Source: Stenotrophomonas maltophilia | GTDB lineage: Bacteria; Pseudomonadota; Gammaproteobacteria; Xanthomonadales; Xanthomonadaceae | Assembly: GCF_023518235.1 (NCBI RefSeq) | Contig: NZ_CP090423.1 | Location: forward strand, 3,985,001 to 4,049,000 | Length of the DNA stretch: 64,000 nucleotides | Reading direction: 5' to 3' | Shown: piece after piece, positions 43,241-52,165 of the stretch | Layout: every line of letters begins with the position of its first letter | How positions within the stretch are numbered: position 1 is the first letter of the stretch | The notes under the pieces: model-generated | Told to the model about the DNA's origin: nothing | What the model saw: only the letters and a program-made list of their open reading frames with translations | The model's database searches: none | Made by a program: the position numbers and the translations under genes

Positions 43241-44159
43241 AGCATTGTGCGAACAGCTGGTTGCCATCGACCGCAGCAGTGCGGGGCAATGCCACCTGCT
43301 GATGCAGCCGGCGGAAGATCGATGCGAGCGCGATGAGGCCTTCGACGCGTTGCTGGAATCGGTCGGGATAGCGCCGGTTCCCGTCGCCATTCGACAGATA
43401 CCGAAGGCCCTGTGGCCGTGCCTGATCCCCCTGGACCTGGGCAAAGGCACGCATTCCCTGTTGTCGGGCCAGGCGGTGGAAATGGCGATGGCGCAGCGCT
43501 CGGTGTCGTCGTTGCTGGCTGCGCGCCCACAACGTGCGTGTGCGTGGGTATGGACGCCGTTGCTGACACCACAGCTGGCCAGGCAGCTGGCCGAGCGTGC
43601 GGTCGCGCACTGCCCGCATGCACAGGGCCGGAAGCGGTGGTTGCGCTTCTACGACCCGATGGTGACGGATCTGTTCCTGCAGTGCTCATCGCGCTCGCAA
43701 CGGGCGTATCGGTTTGAAGGTGTCACCACGTGGATGTTTCTGGATAGATGGGGGGAGTGGGCTATCAGCAACGCCGTGGCGCCTGCACTGCCCGGTGACC
43801 TTGCCGTGTCCTGGCCCGAGCTGGAATCCATCGGTGCATTGAACCAGGCGTGGATCGGCGCGCTGCAAGCCGGAACTGCGCCGGATCGCGCCACGTTCGC
43901 GCAGGTGCAGCGCAGTGTCGGAGAAGGACGCCGTAGTGGTGTGTCCAGCGGTACGGATCTGGATCTGTTCGCCGCGCATGCGCTCTCGATCGGGCCTCAG
44001 TTCCACAGGGATCCCTCGGTCCAGGCACTGCTGGCGCAGATCGCGCACGGTGAGCGGTACGGCGAACTCGTATTGCGGCTTGAAGACGCGGAGTGGCAGC
44101 GCATCCGCGCGGCGTCATCGGCAGACGCATCTGCAATCAAGGGAGGGAAATCCACATGA
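43230..44159 (+). CDS. DUF4123 type VI adaptor/chaperone
   Basis: The 309-residue protein lies between vgrG and a large effector, the standard position of DUF4123 (Tap/Tec) adaptors. These load an effector onto its matching VgrG. Features include SSLLAARPQRACAWVWTPL, RFYDPMVTDLFLQCSS and a C-terminal charged helix. The start at 43230 overlaps the vgrG end by 11 bases and has CAGGAGG ten bases upstream. The stop overlaps the effector start by 4 bases. Confidence 0.88.
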   Translation: MSVEALCEQLVAIDRSSAGQCHLLMQPAEDRCERDEAFDALLESVGIAPVPVAIRQIPKALWPCLIPLDLGKGTHSLLSGQAVEMAMAQRSVSSLLAARPQRACAWVWTPLLTPQLARQLAERAVAHCPHAQGRKRWLRFYDPMVTDLFLQCSSRSQRAYRFEGVTTWMFLDRWGEWAISNAVAPALPGDLAVSWPELESIGALNQAWIGALQAGTAPDRATFAQVQRSVGEGRRSGVSSGTDLDLFAAHALSIGPQFHRDPSVQALLAQIAHGERYGELVLRLEDAEWQRIRAASSADASAIKGGKST

Positions 44160-47074
44160 CGACGCACGACGAGGATGGAAACAACGCGAGTGGTTCCTAC
44201 GCGGGTACCAGCAATAGGGGGATCCGCAGCGAGGCCGGCCAAACGATATCCGACCTTCCTGCTGTAACCGTGGTGCCATCGGAATCGCCGAGCCGCTTGG
44301 TTTGCGACATCTGTCGCTCCACTGGACTGGCCATCCTGCCGGTGCGCTACACGGTGGTGCCTGCCAGCTGCAACGTGGGCCTTGGTGGCCTGTCGCCCGC
44401 TTACGCCAGCGATGTTGATGTCAGTGCGGCGGGATACACCTACGCGCTCAGAACGTTGCGCCAGGGTCTGCTGTACCTGTACTACGAGCAGGGCCCTTAC
44501 GGTCCGGAATACTGGGAATGCTACGCCATCGCCGAGAACGGCACCTTGTGGCGGCAACCCACCGCCTACAGTGCCCGCGCGATCGCAGGCGGTGGCCTGC
44601 CCAGCTGTGGCCGTAGTGGCCACGATCCGGTGCGCACGGAGTTCATCACCATCCAACGCCCCGATCTGTGCGGAACGGTCTGGCTTGCCTACTCCCAACA
44701 CCCCTGGACGCCAGCGACACTGGATCGCTATGGAGCTGATCCGGCCCTGCGCGCCGAGCGGATGCAGCCGATCGAGCCAGCCAGGTGGATCACGTCGGCG
44801 AGGGCAGAAGGCGATCAAGCGCCATTGAAGGATGCCGCCGGGCTGGCCTCGATCATGGAATATCGATGGCTGGACAACCCCTCAGGTGATCCGCCAGACC
44901 TTCCGTACAGCAGTGCGCTCCCGGGTGCCTCCAATCCGGACGGAGCGCTTCGCAAGGCGCGGCTGCACGCGCATGGAACGCGTTACCCCTGGTCACGGCG
45001 GGACTATCCTCGCAGCGAAGGTTTCGACCCGCGTCAACAGCGTTTTGAACGCCTGCAGCAACACAGCAGCAACGGGCGCATTGGCAGTGATCGGCAGGAG
45101 TACCCGCCCATGCTGCTGGGGCTGTGGGATGCGGTTGGCGTCGTGCACGAGCTCAGCGGCTATTGCAACGACCTGGTTGCCTGCATCAACCAGTTCAAGA
45201 GCGAGCGCGAGCTGGAAGTCAGCGCTGTTGACCAGATCGAACAGATCTCGCGCCTGCTGGAGCTCAATGGTGCGGTAATGGCAGGGAACTACGCGGCACA
45301 GACGGTGCGCGAAGTGGAGCGTCAGCGCCGCCTCGGCAATCCCTCGCTTCCCCCATGGGATCCCAAGGTAAAGCTTTCCGAGGAGGAGAAGCGGGAACTC
45401 GCGCGGGAGTATGAACGCCAGTTCCTGCCGCTCTACCTGAAGGACGCCCAGGACGCGTGGAAAAACAAGTACTGGCCACTGATTGACGAGCCCCGTTTCA
45501 CCGCGTTCAAGAGGAACATGGACGCGATGACGCAACAGGTACGCGACCGGCTGGGACCGAAGATCTCGGTGCTGGTTGCGTGGCTCCGCCATGATCTTCT
45601 GCTCGCAACGCTGGAGGACTTTGATGGTCAATCTGCGGCGCAGGGAGTGTGGTTCGAGGAGATCATTGCCGACGCCATCGCGGTGCTTGGCATGCACGAG
45701 ATCGGCCGAACGCTGTTGACTGAACTGGCTGGCGATCTGGCTGTGACCGGAAGATCGTCCTTGCTGTGGCGAGTCATTGCGCAGAATCAGGACGCTGCCA
45801 GGCTGGAGCTGCAGCAGACGCTCAGGGCGGCTGAGGCTGGGGCCAACACCGTGCTGTCCGCTGCAGGTGCGAGCTGGGCGGCCTTTGTGTCCGGGACGGC
45901 GCATCTGAAGACCTTCATCTCCAACTATCGCAAGATTGAGGCTGCGCAGAAGGAGGCAGTGCCATCCACCGCCAGTGCCCGCATCCTCCGCGACAGTGGT
46001 GTTGATCGCTTCGTCACCACCACCGGCGCGTTCCTGCTGAATCGATTCCCGATGAAGGGCATCCAGGACACCGCCGGCAATGCCATGGTCCGGTTCGTGC
46101 TTCTGACACGGGCGTTGATGGAGCGCGACGAGGCCATCAGCCTGGTGGCCGAAGAACTGAGCAGCGGCCAGCAGGGCAAGCGCTATTTCCTGGAGCGTAT
46201 CCAGTTCTACCGAACCAAGGGCAGCGCGCTACCGATGCAGTTCGCACTTCGGGACCTGGAGCTGCATCACGGCGCGCTGGCGATGCGCACGCGTTGGCAG
46301 GCTGCGGCAGAGAGCAGCCGCAACGTGGTGCGCCTGAACTCGCTGACCGGCGTGCTGGAAATGGTGAACTTCATCCATCTGGCCACGAAGGTGGACAAGC
46401 AGACCCGTGACTACGCGACGTTATTGGCTTCTGGAATGTCGCTTGTGGCTGTGTATACCGGTGTGCATGAGGCTGTGGCGAAGGAGTTTTTTGGCGAAGG
46501 CAGCGCCAGTGCCATACGGATGAAGGTTTCCGGGAGTGTGATGGCGGGGGCGGGTAGTTTTATTGGGGCGGCTTACAGCTTGGCAGATGCGGAACAAGCC
46601 TATGCGTATCCAAACAAGATGGCGTTCGTAGCATATCTTGCCAAGGCCCTGACGCTGGCGACGGTTGGATCATCTCAATTCCTAACCGCGCTCGCCTATT
46701 CATCCCCTGTAATCGAGCGCAGCCTTGGGCGGAACGCGTTGACTTTGGGGCTGAGAGGACTGAGGGCTGGACTTGAGGCGGCGGCCACGGAGGGTGGGAA
46801 TGTCGTTGCGTCGCAGGCGATGAAGCGAGTCGGTGTGTGGATGCTGCGATTGGCAGGATGGGAGGTCGCATTGGTTCTGCTCGGCATTGAAATATTCGTA
46901 TGGGCCATTAGTCCAAATGACTTGGAGACGTGGTGCATGGCAAATGCGTTCGGAAAGAAGGGGAGCAAGGCCTTAGGGGGAACTCGCATGTCCAGCAACA
47001 GCTATGTAAATTCACTAGAGCAGCAACTGGCTTTCGAAAAGGCTATTGGCTCAGTTTCCGTGAGGTCGCAATGA
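44156..47074 (+). CDS. VasX-like type VI effector (BTH_I2691 family), predicted pore-forming
   Basis: The 972-residue protein has a VasX_N-type region near the start: CDICRSTGLAILPVRYTVVP, then YALRTLRQGLLYLYYEQGPYGPEYW. A long helical middle (about 380-700) contains an acidic/basic stretch and FVTTTGAFLLNRFPMKG. The C-terminal third has four hydrophobic helices (about 760-785, 800-820, 830-850, 900-920), as in colicin-like inner-membrane pore formers such as VasX. GGGAGG precedes ATG 44156. It is followed by a two-helix membrane protein that probably gives immunity. From about 46565 onward, sequence diverges from its paralogous modules and GC falls. Confidence 0.85.
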   Translation: MTTHDEDGNNASGSYAGTSNRGIRSEAGQTISDLPAVTVVPSESPSRLVCDICRSTGLAILPVRYTVVPASCNVGLGGLSPAYASDVDVSAAGYTYALRTLRQGLLYLYYEQGPYGPEYWECYAIAENGTLWRQPTAYSARAIAGGGLPSCGRSGHDPVRTEFITIQRPDLCGTVWLAYSQHPWTPATLDRYGADPALRAERMQPIEPARWITSARAEGDQAPLKDAAGLASIMEYRWLDNPSGDPPDLPYSSALPGASNPDGALRKARLHAHGTRYPWSRRDYPRSEGFDPRQQRFERLQQHSSNGRIGSDRQEYPPMLLGLWDAVGVVHELSGYCNDLVACINQFKSERELEVSAVDQIEQISRLLELNGAVMAGNYAAQTVREVERQRRLGNPSLPPWDPKVKLSEEEKRELAREYERQFLPLYLKDAQDAWKNKYWPLIDEPRFTAFKRNMDAMTQQVRDRLGPKISVLVAWLRHDLLLATLEDFDGQSAAQGVWFEEIIADAIAVLGMHEIGRTLLTELAGDLAVTGRSSLLWRVIAQNQDAARLELQQTLRAAEAGANTVLSAAGASWAAFVSGTAHLKTFISNYRKIEAAQKEAVPSTASARILRDSGVDRFVTTTGAFLLNRFPMKGIQDTAGNAMVRFVLLTRALMERDEAISLVAEELSSGQQGKRYFLERIQFYRTKGSALPMQFALRDLELHHGALAMRTRWQAAAESSRNVVRLNSLTGVLEMVNFIHLATKVDKQTRDYATLLASGMSLVAVYTGVHEAVAKEFFGEGSASAIRMKVSGSVMAGAGSFIGAAYSLADAEQAYAYPNKMAFVAYLAKALTLATVGSSQFLTALAYSSPVIERSLGRNALTLGLRGLRAGLEAAATEGGNVVASQAMKRVGVWMLRLAGWEVALVLLGIEIFVWAISPNDLETWCMANAFGKKGSKALGGTRMSSNSYVNSLEQQLAFEKAIGSVSVRSQ

Positions 47075-47826
47075 GTATCGAATTCCAAATGAACCGTGCC
47101 GAACATGGGTTGCTTGATACTCACGCTGGCATCATCTCTGACTTGAAAGTTCAGCATGTAGTGCAGAACGTCTTCTGGCGGAGAGGAGACCGCGAGGGGA
47201 TGGCAGCGACCGGCACCATTGCGGCAGCGTTTGGACTCAGCGGTCCGGCCGCAAGTATGGCGATGATGTCCGCTGAGGAAATGGAGGAGCGAGTTACGTG
47301 GGTTGAGTTTCGGCTCGGCGCAATCAAAGTAAAAGCAATGCTCTGGAACTGGCCATTTCTGGAGGGCGATGATGTCCGAGTAGTTGGCCGACATGAGGGC
47401 GACGGAAACTTCTTCGCCCTTTCAGTTCTGCAAGAACAGAGTAGGCTGATTGTGTCTTATCCGCACGTTAGTGCGGGTACGTGGGCGCATTGGATGACGG
47501 TTGCAAAGTACTCCCTGATGTTCTCGGTGCCTTGGTGCGCACTTGTCATCGGTTTTTTTTGGCTGGTTCAGCTTAAGGATAGTGTAGGCAGGAATGAGGG
47601 CGGAAGTGTGTTGGTAGCTCAGGCCTATTTGGTCTGCGTTCTGCTCTTCTGCTTCATTGGATACAGAATGGGGCGGCGTTTCACTCGGTTCGCAAAGATG
47701 GCTGATGCAATATTCCAGACGCTTGGTTGGCCCAACGCAAAGCGGATAAATCTGCGGCGGATCACCAAGCAGAAGCGACAGCCAGGCGACCATCTTGCCT
47801 TGGGCGATACCTACTTCAGGTACTGA
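47071..47826 (+). CDS. Putative immunity protein 1 for the VasX-like effector
   Basis: The 251-residue protein overlaps the effector stop by 4 bases. The N-terminal half (VQHVVQNVFWRRGDREGMAA, GLSGPAASMAMMSAEE) is followed by an LWNWPFLEGDDVRVVG segment. Two membrane helices lie at about 150-170 and 190-210, with a ~15-residue loop between them. A basic C-terminal tail ends GDTYFRY. Membrane immunity proteins protect against VasX-type pores (TsiV2 in Vibrio). Annotation pipelines sometimes label this family an effector; gene order favours immunity. Three paralogues follow downstream. Confidence 0.75.
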   Translation: MSIEFQMNRAEHGLLDTHAGIISDLKVQHVVQNVFWRRGDREGMAATGTIAAAFGLSGPAASMAMMSAEEMEERVTWVEFRLGAIKVKAMLWNWPFLEGDDVRVVGRHEGDGNFFALSVLQEQSRLIVSYPHVSAGTWAHWMTVAKYSLMFSVPWCALVIGFFWLVQLKDSVGRNEGGSVLVAQAYLVCVLLFCFIGYRMGRRFTRFAKMADAIFQTLGWPNAKRINLRRITKQKRQPGDHLALGDTYFRY

Positions 47827-47856
47827 CTTGAACTGAGTTGCAGTGGCCAGAAGTGG

Positions 47857-49041
47857 GTGTCCGTTATGGCTACCAAGTGCCGTCAGTATGAATTATCTGT
47901 ATGCCCGGTCCACGAATTAGAGGCGGCGCAGAAAGAGGTCGCACCCTCCGCCGCCAGTACCCGCATCCTCCGCGACAGTGGCGTTGATCGCTTCGTCACC
48001 ACCACCGGCGCGTTCCTGCTGAATCGATTCCCGATGAAGGGCATCCAGGATACCGCCGGCAATGCCATGGTCCGGTTCGTGCTTCTGACACGGGCGTTGA
48101 TGGAGCGCGACGAGGCCATCAGCCTGGTGGCCGAAGAACTGAGCAGCGGCCAGCAGGGCAAGCGCTATTTCCTGGAGCGTATCCAGTTCTACCGAACCAA
48201 GGGCAGCGCGCTGCCGATGCAGTTCGCACTTCGGGACCTGGAGCTGCATCACGGCGCGCTGGCGATGCGCAAGCGTTGGCAGGCTGCGGCAGAAAGCAGC
48301 CGCAACGTGGTGCGCCTGAACTCGCTGACCGGTGTGCTGGAAATGGTGAACTTCATCCATCTGGCCACGAAGGTGGACAAGCAGACCCGTGACTACGCGA
48401 CGCTATTGGCCTCTGGAATGTCGCTTGTGGCTGTGTATACCGGTGTGCATGAGGCTGTGGCGAAGGAGTTTTTTGGCGAAGGCAGCGCCAGTGCCATACG
48501 GATGAAGGTTTCCGGGAGTGTGATGGCGGGGGCGGGTAGTTCTATTGGGGCCCTTTACAGCCTCGCTGACGCTCTGAGCTCTTTCAGGAATGGCAAATGC
48601 GCTCTGTCCACGGTGCTCTTGGTCAAAGGCGGGACAGTTGGGATAAGCGGGTCGGCTCAATTTTTGACGGCGCTTGCTTATTCATCTCCTGTAATCGAGC
48701 GGACTCTCGGAAAGAATGCGCTCACCCTAGGATTGAGAAGGCTGCAAGCTGGACTTGAGATCGCTGCCGGACGGGAGGGCGGAAGTATAGTCGCATCGCA
48801 AGCTATGAGGCGCGTTGGCGTATGGATTTTGCGATTAAGCGGATGGGAGTTGGCCCTAGCTCTACTGGTCATCGAGGTCCTGATCTGGGCGATCAGCCCA
48901 AACGAATTGGAGAAATGGTGTGCGTCAAACTCATTTGGAAAGAGTTCTGGGAAGAGAGGAGGTAGCTTCTACGCAACAGCGCGGGAGCAACGGCTGGCGT
49001 TCGAGAAGGCTCTTGGCTCTGTTTCGATGAGGACGCAATGA
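47857..49041 (+). CDS. Orphan effector C-terminal module 2 (no secretion N-terminus)
   Basis: The 394-residue ORF lacks the VasX_N part. From about residue 22 (EAAQKEVAPSAASTRILRDSG) it matches the main effector almost residue for residue for about 200 residues. It then diverges at GSSIGALYSLADALSSF and continues with a homologous but different hydrophobic end. The DNA at 47920-48545 is nearly identical to 45937-46565. The start is GTG 47857 or ATG 47866, without a good ribosome site, so it is probably silent or poorly expressed. Its stop overlaps its own immunity gene by 4 bases. Confidence 0.8.
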   Translation: MSVMATKCRQYELSVCPVHELEAAQKEVAPSAASTRILRDSGVDRFVTTTGAFLLNRFPMKGIQDTAGNAMVRFVLLTRALMERDEAISLVAEELSSGQQGKRYFLERIQFYRTKGSALPMQFALRDLELHHGALAMRKRWQAAAESSRNVVRLNSLTGVLEMVNFIHLATKVDKQTRDYATLLASGMSLVAVYTGVHEAVAKEFFGEGSASAIRMKVSGSVMAGAGSSIGALYSLADALSSFRNGKCALSTVLLVKGGTVGISGSAQFLTALAYSSPVIERTLGKNALTLGLRRLQAGLEIAAGREGGSIVASQAMRRVGVWILRLSGWELALALLVIEVLIWAISPNELEKWCASNSFGKSSGKRGGSFYATAREQRLAFEKALGSVSMRTQ

Positions 49042-49769
49042 TTACTCAAGAGCAGGTGGGACTTAGGGGCAATGGCCCCCTCGACACTGAGGTCGGTGTA
49101 GTCTCCGATCTTCGAGTTCAGCATGCTGTAAAGAATATATTCTGGCGCGATGGTGATAATGAGGGAATGGCGGCAACTGGGGCCTTCGCAGCTGCGCTAG
49201 GCCTCAGTGGACCAGCAGCAGGTATGGCGATAATGTCTGCCGAGGAAATGGCCGAGCCGGTTACTAAGGTCGAGTTCCGGCTTGGCGATCTCGCCGTAGA
49301 AGGGCTTCTCTGGAACTGGCCGTTTAGCGAAGGCGATCTTGTTCGAGTTGTCGGGACACGGGATAGCGAAGGAAAATTCTTTGCTATCTCAGTTCTTGAT
49401 GAGCAGAAGAGGTTGATCGTCTCCTGCCCGCACGTTAGTGCTGGCTCGATAGCGCATTGGATTGTCGTACTGAAACTATCACTAATTATATCGATTCCTT
49501 GGTGGGGACTTATAATAGGATGGTTTGCCTGGATGACCTCCGCGCCATTTCATTTCTTGGCTCGTTCGTACTTGATTGGTGTTCTCGTCTTTTGTGTAAT
49601 TGGGTATCGAATCGGTCGTAGATTTGTCAGTTGCGCCAGAATGGCGGATTCAGTTTTTTCTACGCTTGGGTGGAAGGGGGCGAGGCGAATGAATCTCCGT
49701 AGAGTGACTAAGAGGAAGCGACAGCCGGGCGACCATCCCGCCCTAGGCGATACCTATTTCAGATATTGA
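49038..49769 (+). CDS. Putative immunity protein 2
   Basis: The 243-residue paralogue of the 47071 protein has the same layout: VQHAVKNIFWRDGDNEGMAA, GLSGPAAGMAIMSAEE, LWNWPFSEGDLVRVVG, two membrane helices (about 148-168 and 178-198) and the tail RQPGDHPALGDTYFRY. The loop between the helices is short and different (MTSAPFHFLA). Base composition is clearly AT-richer than the surroundings around 49460-49700. The ATG overlaps the stop of module 2. Confidence 0.75.
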   Translation: MITQEQVGLRGNGPLDTEVGVVSDLRVQHAVKNIFWRDGDNEGMAATGAFAAALGLSGPAAGMAIMSAEEMAEPVTKVEFRLGDLAVEGLLWNWPFSEGDLVRVVGTRDSEGKFFAISVLDEQKRLIVSCPHVSAGSIAHWIVVLKLSLIISIPWWGLIIGWFAWMTSAPFHFLARSYLIGVLVFCVIGYRIGRRFVSCARMADSVFSTLGWKGARRMNLRRVTKRKRQPGDHPALGDTYFRY

Positions 49770-51346
49770 ATGGTGTTTGTCAGTGTTGGGGCGATGACCG
49801 GGAGGTGCTCGACCGGCTGGGACCGAAGATGTCGGTGCTGGTTGCGTGGCTGCGCCATGATCTTCTCCTCGCAACGCTGGAGGACTTTGATGGTCAATCT
49901 GCGGCGCAGGGAGTGTGGTTCGAGGAGATCATCACCGACGCCATCGCGGTGCTTGGCATGCACGAGATCGGCCGAACGCTGTTGACTGAACTGGCTGGCG
50001 ATCTGGCTGTGACCGGAAGATCGTCCTTGCTGTGGCGAGTCATTGCACAGAACCAGGACGCTGCCCGGCTGGAGCTGCAGCAGACGCTCAAGGCGGCTGA
50101 GGCTGGGGCCAACACCGTGCTGTCCGCTGCAGGTGCGAGCTGGGCGGCCTTTGTGTCCGGGACGGCGCATCTGAAGACCTTCATCTCCAACTATCGCAAG
50201 ATTGAGGCTGCGCAGAAGGAGGCAGTGCCATCCACCGCCAGTGCCCGCATCCTTCGCAACAGCGGCATTGATCGATTTGTCACCACCACCGGCGCGTTCC
50301 TGCTGAATCGATTCCCGATGAAGGGCATCCAGGATACCGCCGGCAATGCCATGGTCCGGTTCGTGCTTCTGACGCGGGCGTTGATGGAGCGCGATGAGGC
50401 CGTCAGCCTGGTGGCCGAAGAACTGAGCAGCGGCCAGCAGGGCAAGCGTTACTTCCTGGAGCGTATCCAGTTCTATCGCGCCAAGGGCAGCGCGCTGCCG
50501 ATGCAGTTCGCACTTCGGGACCTGGAGCTGCATCACGGTGCGCTGGCGATGCGCACGCGTTGGCAGGCTGCGGCAGAAAGCAGCCGCAACGTGGTGCGCC
50601 TGAACTCGCTGACCGGCGTGCTGGAAATGGTGAACTTCATCCATCTGGCCACGAAGGTGGACAAGCAGACGCGAGACTATGCGACGTTATTGGCTTCTGG
50701 AATGTCGCTTGTGGCTGTGTATACCGGTGTACACGAGGCGGTGGCGAAGGAGTTTTTTGGTGTGGGTAGCGCCAGTGCCATACGGATGAAGGTTGCCGGA
50801 AGTGTGATGGCCGGGGCGGGTAGTTTTATTGGGGCGTACTACAGTCTGTCGGACTTTAAAGATCGACTTGAGGATGAGCGGCACTGGACTGCTGCGGCTT
50901 TGCTGATGAAGGCGGCGCTAACATCGGCGATCGGTACTGCGAATTTTCTCACCGCGCTAGCTTATTCATCTCCCGTAGTTGAGCGCCATTTGGGGCGAAA
51001 TTCGTTGAGCTTGGGCCTTCGTGGATTGAGGGCTGGGCTAGAGGCTGCCGCCGCGAAGGAAGGGGAGTTCGCTCTGTCTAGTCAGGCTATGAAACGCCTT
51101 GGTAGTTGGATATTGCGCCTGAGCGGCTGGGAGATTGCATTGGCATTGATTGTGATTGAGGTGAGGGTGTGGGCTATCAGTCCGAGCGATCTCGAGAAGT
51201 GGTGTGAGTCCAACGTATTCGGGAGGGGAGCTAGTAAAGTTCTGGGCACGGGTAGCGGCAGCAGGAACAGACAAGTGGCCGTTCTGAAGCAGAAGGACGC
51301 ATTTGACAAAGCAATCGGGAAAGTAGCTGCGAGATCGCAGTTGTGA
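49766..51346 (+). CDS. Orphan effector C-terminal module 3 (no secretion N-terminus)
   Basis: The 526-residue ORF matches the main effector from DRLGPKMSVLVAWLRHDLLL (effector residue ~464) onward. Identity is near complete to about GSFIGAYYSLSD, after which the sequence diverges. DNA 49811-50830 parallels 45546-46565. The only start in frame is TTG 49766, which overlaps the previous immunity stop, so independent translation is doubtful. This copy carries more of the conserved core than module 2, giving a homology arm of about 1 kb. Its stop overlaps immunity gene 3. Confidence 0.8.
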   Translation: MNGVCQCWGDDREVLDRLGPKMSVLVAWLRHDLLLATLEDFDGQSAAQGVWFEEIITDAIAVLGMHEIGRTLLTELAGDLAVTGRSSLLWRVIAQNQDAARLELQQTLKAAEAGANTVLSAAGASWAAFVSGTAHLKTFISNYRKIEAAQKEAVPSTASARILRNSGIDRFVTTTGAFLLNRFPMKGIQDTAGNAMVRFVLLTRALMERDEAVSLVAEELSSGQQGKRYFLERIQFYRAKGSALPMQFALRDLELHHGALAMRTRWQAAAESSRNVVRLNSLTGVLEMVNFIHLATKVDKQTRDYATLLASGMSLVAVYTGVHEAVAKEFFGVGSASAIRMKVAGSVMAGAGSFIGAYYSLSDFKDRLEDERHWTAAALLMKAALTSAIGTANFLTALAYSSPVVERHLGRNSLSLGLRGLRAGLEAAAAKEGEFALSSQAMKRLGSWILRLSGWEIALALIVIEVRVWAISPSDLEKWCESNVFGRGASKVLGTGSGSRNRQVAVLKQKDAFDKAIGKVAARSQL

Positions 51347-52020
51347 AAGGTGCACAGCACATGGAGGTTCCGAGCAGTAGTCCGCTCGATACGGAGGCTG
51401 GTGTGATCTCAGGACTTTTCGTTGAACATGCGTTGGAGGATGTTCTGTCCCGTTCTGACGATCGAGAGCACATGGCCGCAGCAGGTGTAGTTGCAGCTGC
51501 GCTCGGGTTGAGTGGGCCATCGGCAGGCATGGCGGTGATGTCAGGCGAAGGGGCGCCGGAGCCAGTGGTGCGAGTCAGGTTCATGCTGGGAGAACTATCG
51601 GTATCTGCGCTGCTGTGGAACTGGCCATTCAGGGACGGGCAGAGGGTTCGAGTGGTGGGCAAGCGACGGCCCGATGGAACGTTCTTTGCGATTTCCGTAC
51701 TGGACGAAGACCAGAGGCTGATCGTTTCCTATCCGCACGTCACGGCGGGCAGTGCCTCGCACTGGCTGCGTGTCTTCTGGGTCTCCTTGGGGATCTCAGT
51801 AGTTTGGTGGGGGGGCGCAGCCGCTCTCGCAACTGCCTTTGTCTGGGAAGTTAAATCCGATAGCAAGTTCGAAGTCATTTCTGGCGCCTGCGTTGCCGGA
51901 GCCATAATTTTTGGCGTGATCGGATGGAGGATCGGACGTCGCTTATCTAGATTTGCGAGGATGGCAGATATGGTATTCGCTGCGCTGGACTGGAGTAATC
52001 CAAAGAAGATAAAACCTTAG
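51343..52020 (+). CDS. Putative immunity protein 3, shortened C-terminus
   Basis: The 225-residue paralogue has the family blocks (GLSGPSAGMAVMSGE, LWNWPFRDGQRVRVVG, FFAISVLDEDQRLIVSYPHV) and two membrane helices. It stops at WSNPKKIKP, whereas the others continue about 27 residues to GDTYFRY. The start is GTG 51343, overlapping the module 3 stop, or ATG 51361. The missing tail survives as a decayed, frame-shifted remnant just downstream. The membrane part is intact, so function may persist. Confidence 0.72.
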   Translation: MKGAQHMEVPSSSPLDTEAGVISGLFVEHALEDVLSRSDDREHMAAAGVVAAALGLSGPSAGMAVMSGEGAPEPVVRVRFMLGELSVSALLWNWPFRDGQRVRVVGKRRPDGTFFAISVLDEDQRLIVSYPHVTAGSASHWLRVFWVSLGISVVWWGGAAALATAFVWEVKSDSKFEVISGACVAGAIIFGVIGWRIGRRLSRFARMADMVFAALDWSNPKKIKP

Positions 52021-52090
52021 AGCCCGACGGTTCGGTCGAGCGCGAGAGGGTGATGGTTCCGGTGTTGGGGATACCTACTTCAGGTACTGA
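52021..52090 (+). pseudogene. Decayed 3' tail of an immunity gene
   Basis: After the early stop of immunity 3, the last 24 bases (encoding GDTYFRY and a stop) match the 3' ends of the other immunity genes, but in a different frame and behind about 45 unmatched bases. This is what a recombination or deletion junction at the conserved tail would leave. Confidence 0.65.
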
Positions 52091-52165
52091 ACGTGCGTGG
52101 TCATAGAAACCACTGGCGGCTGATGTCTATCGCCCTTGGGAGGCCTGTGCCTTGCGGAGATTGTA

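Noticed and set aside
45937..50830. Transposon-borne duplication as the source of the effector copies
   Set aside because: No transposase, terminal inverted repeats or target duplications flank the copies; the boundaries fit homologous recombination better.
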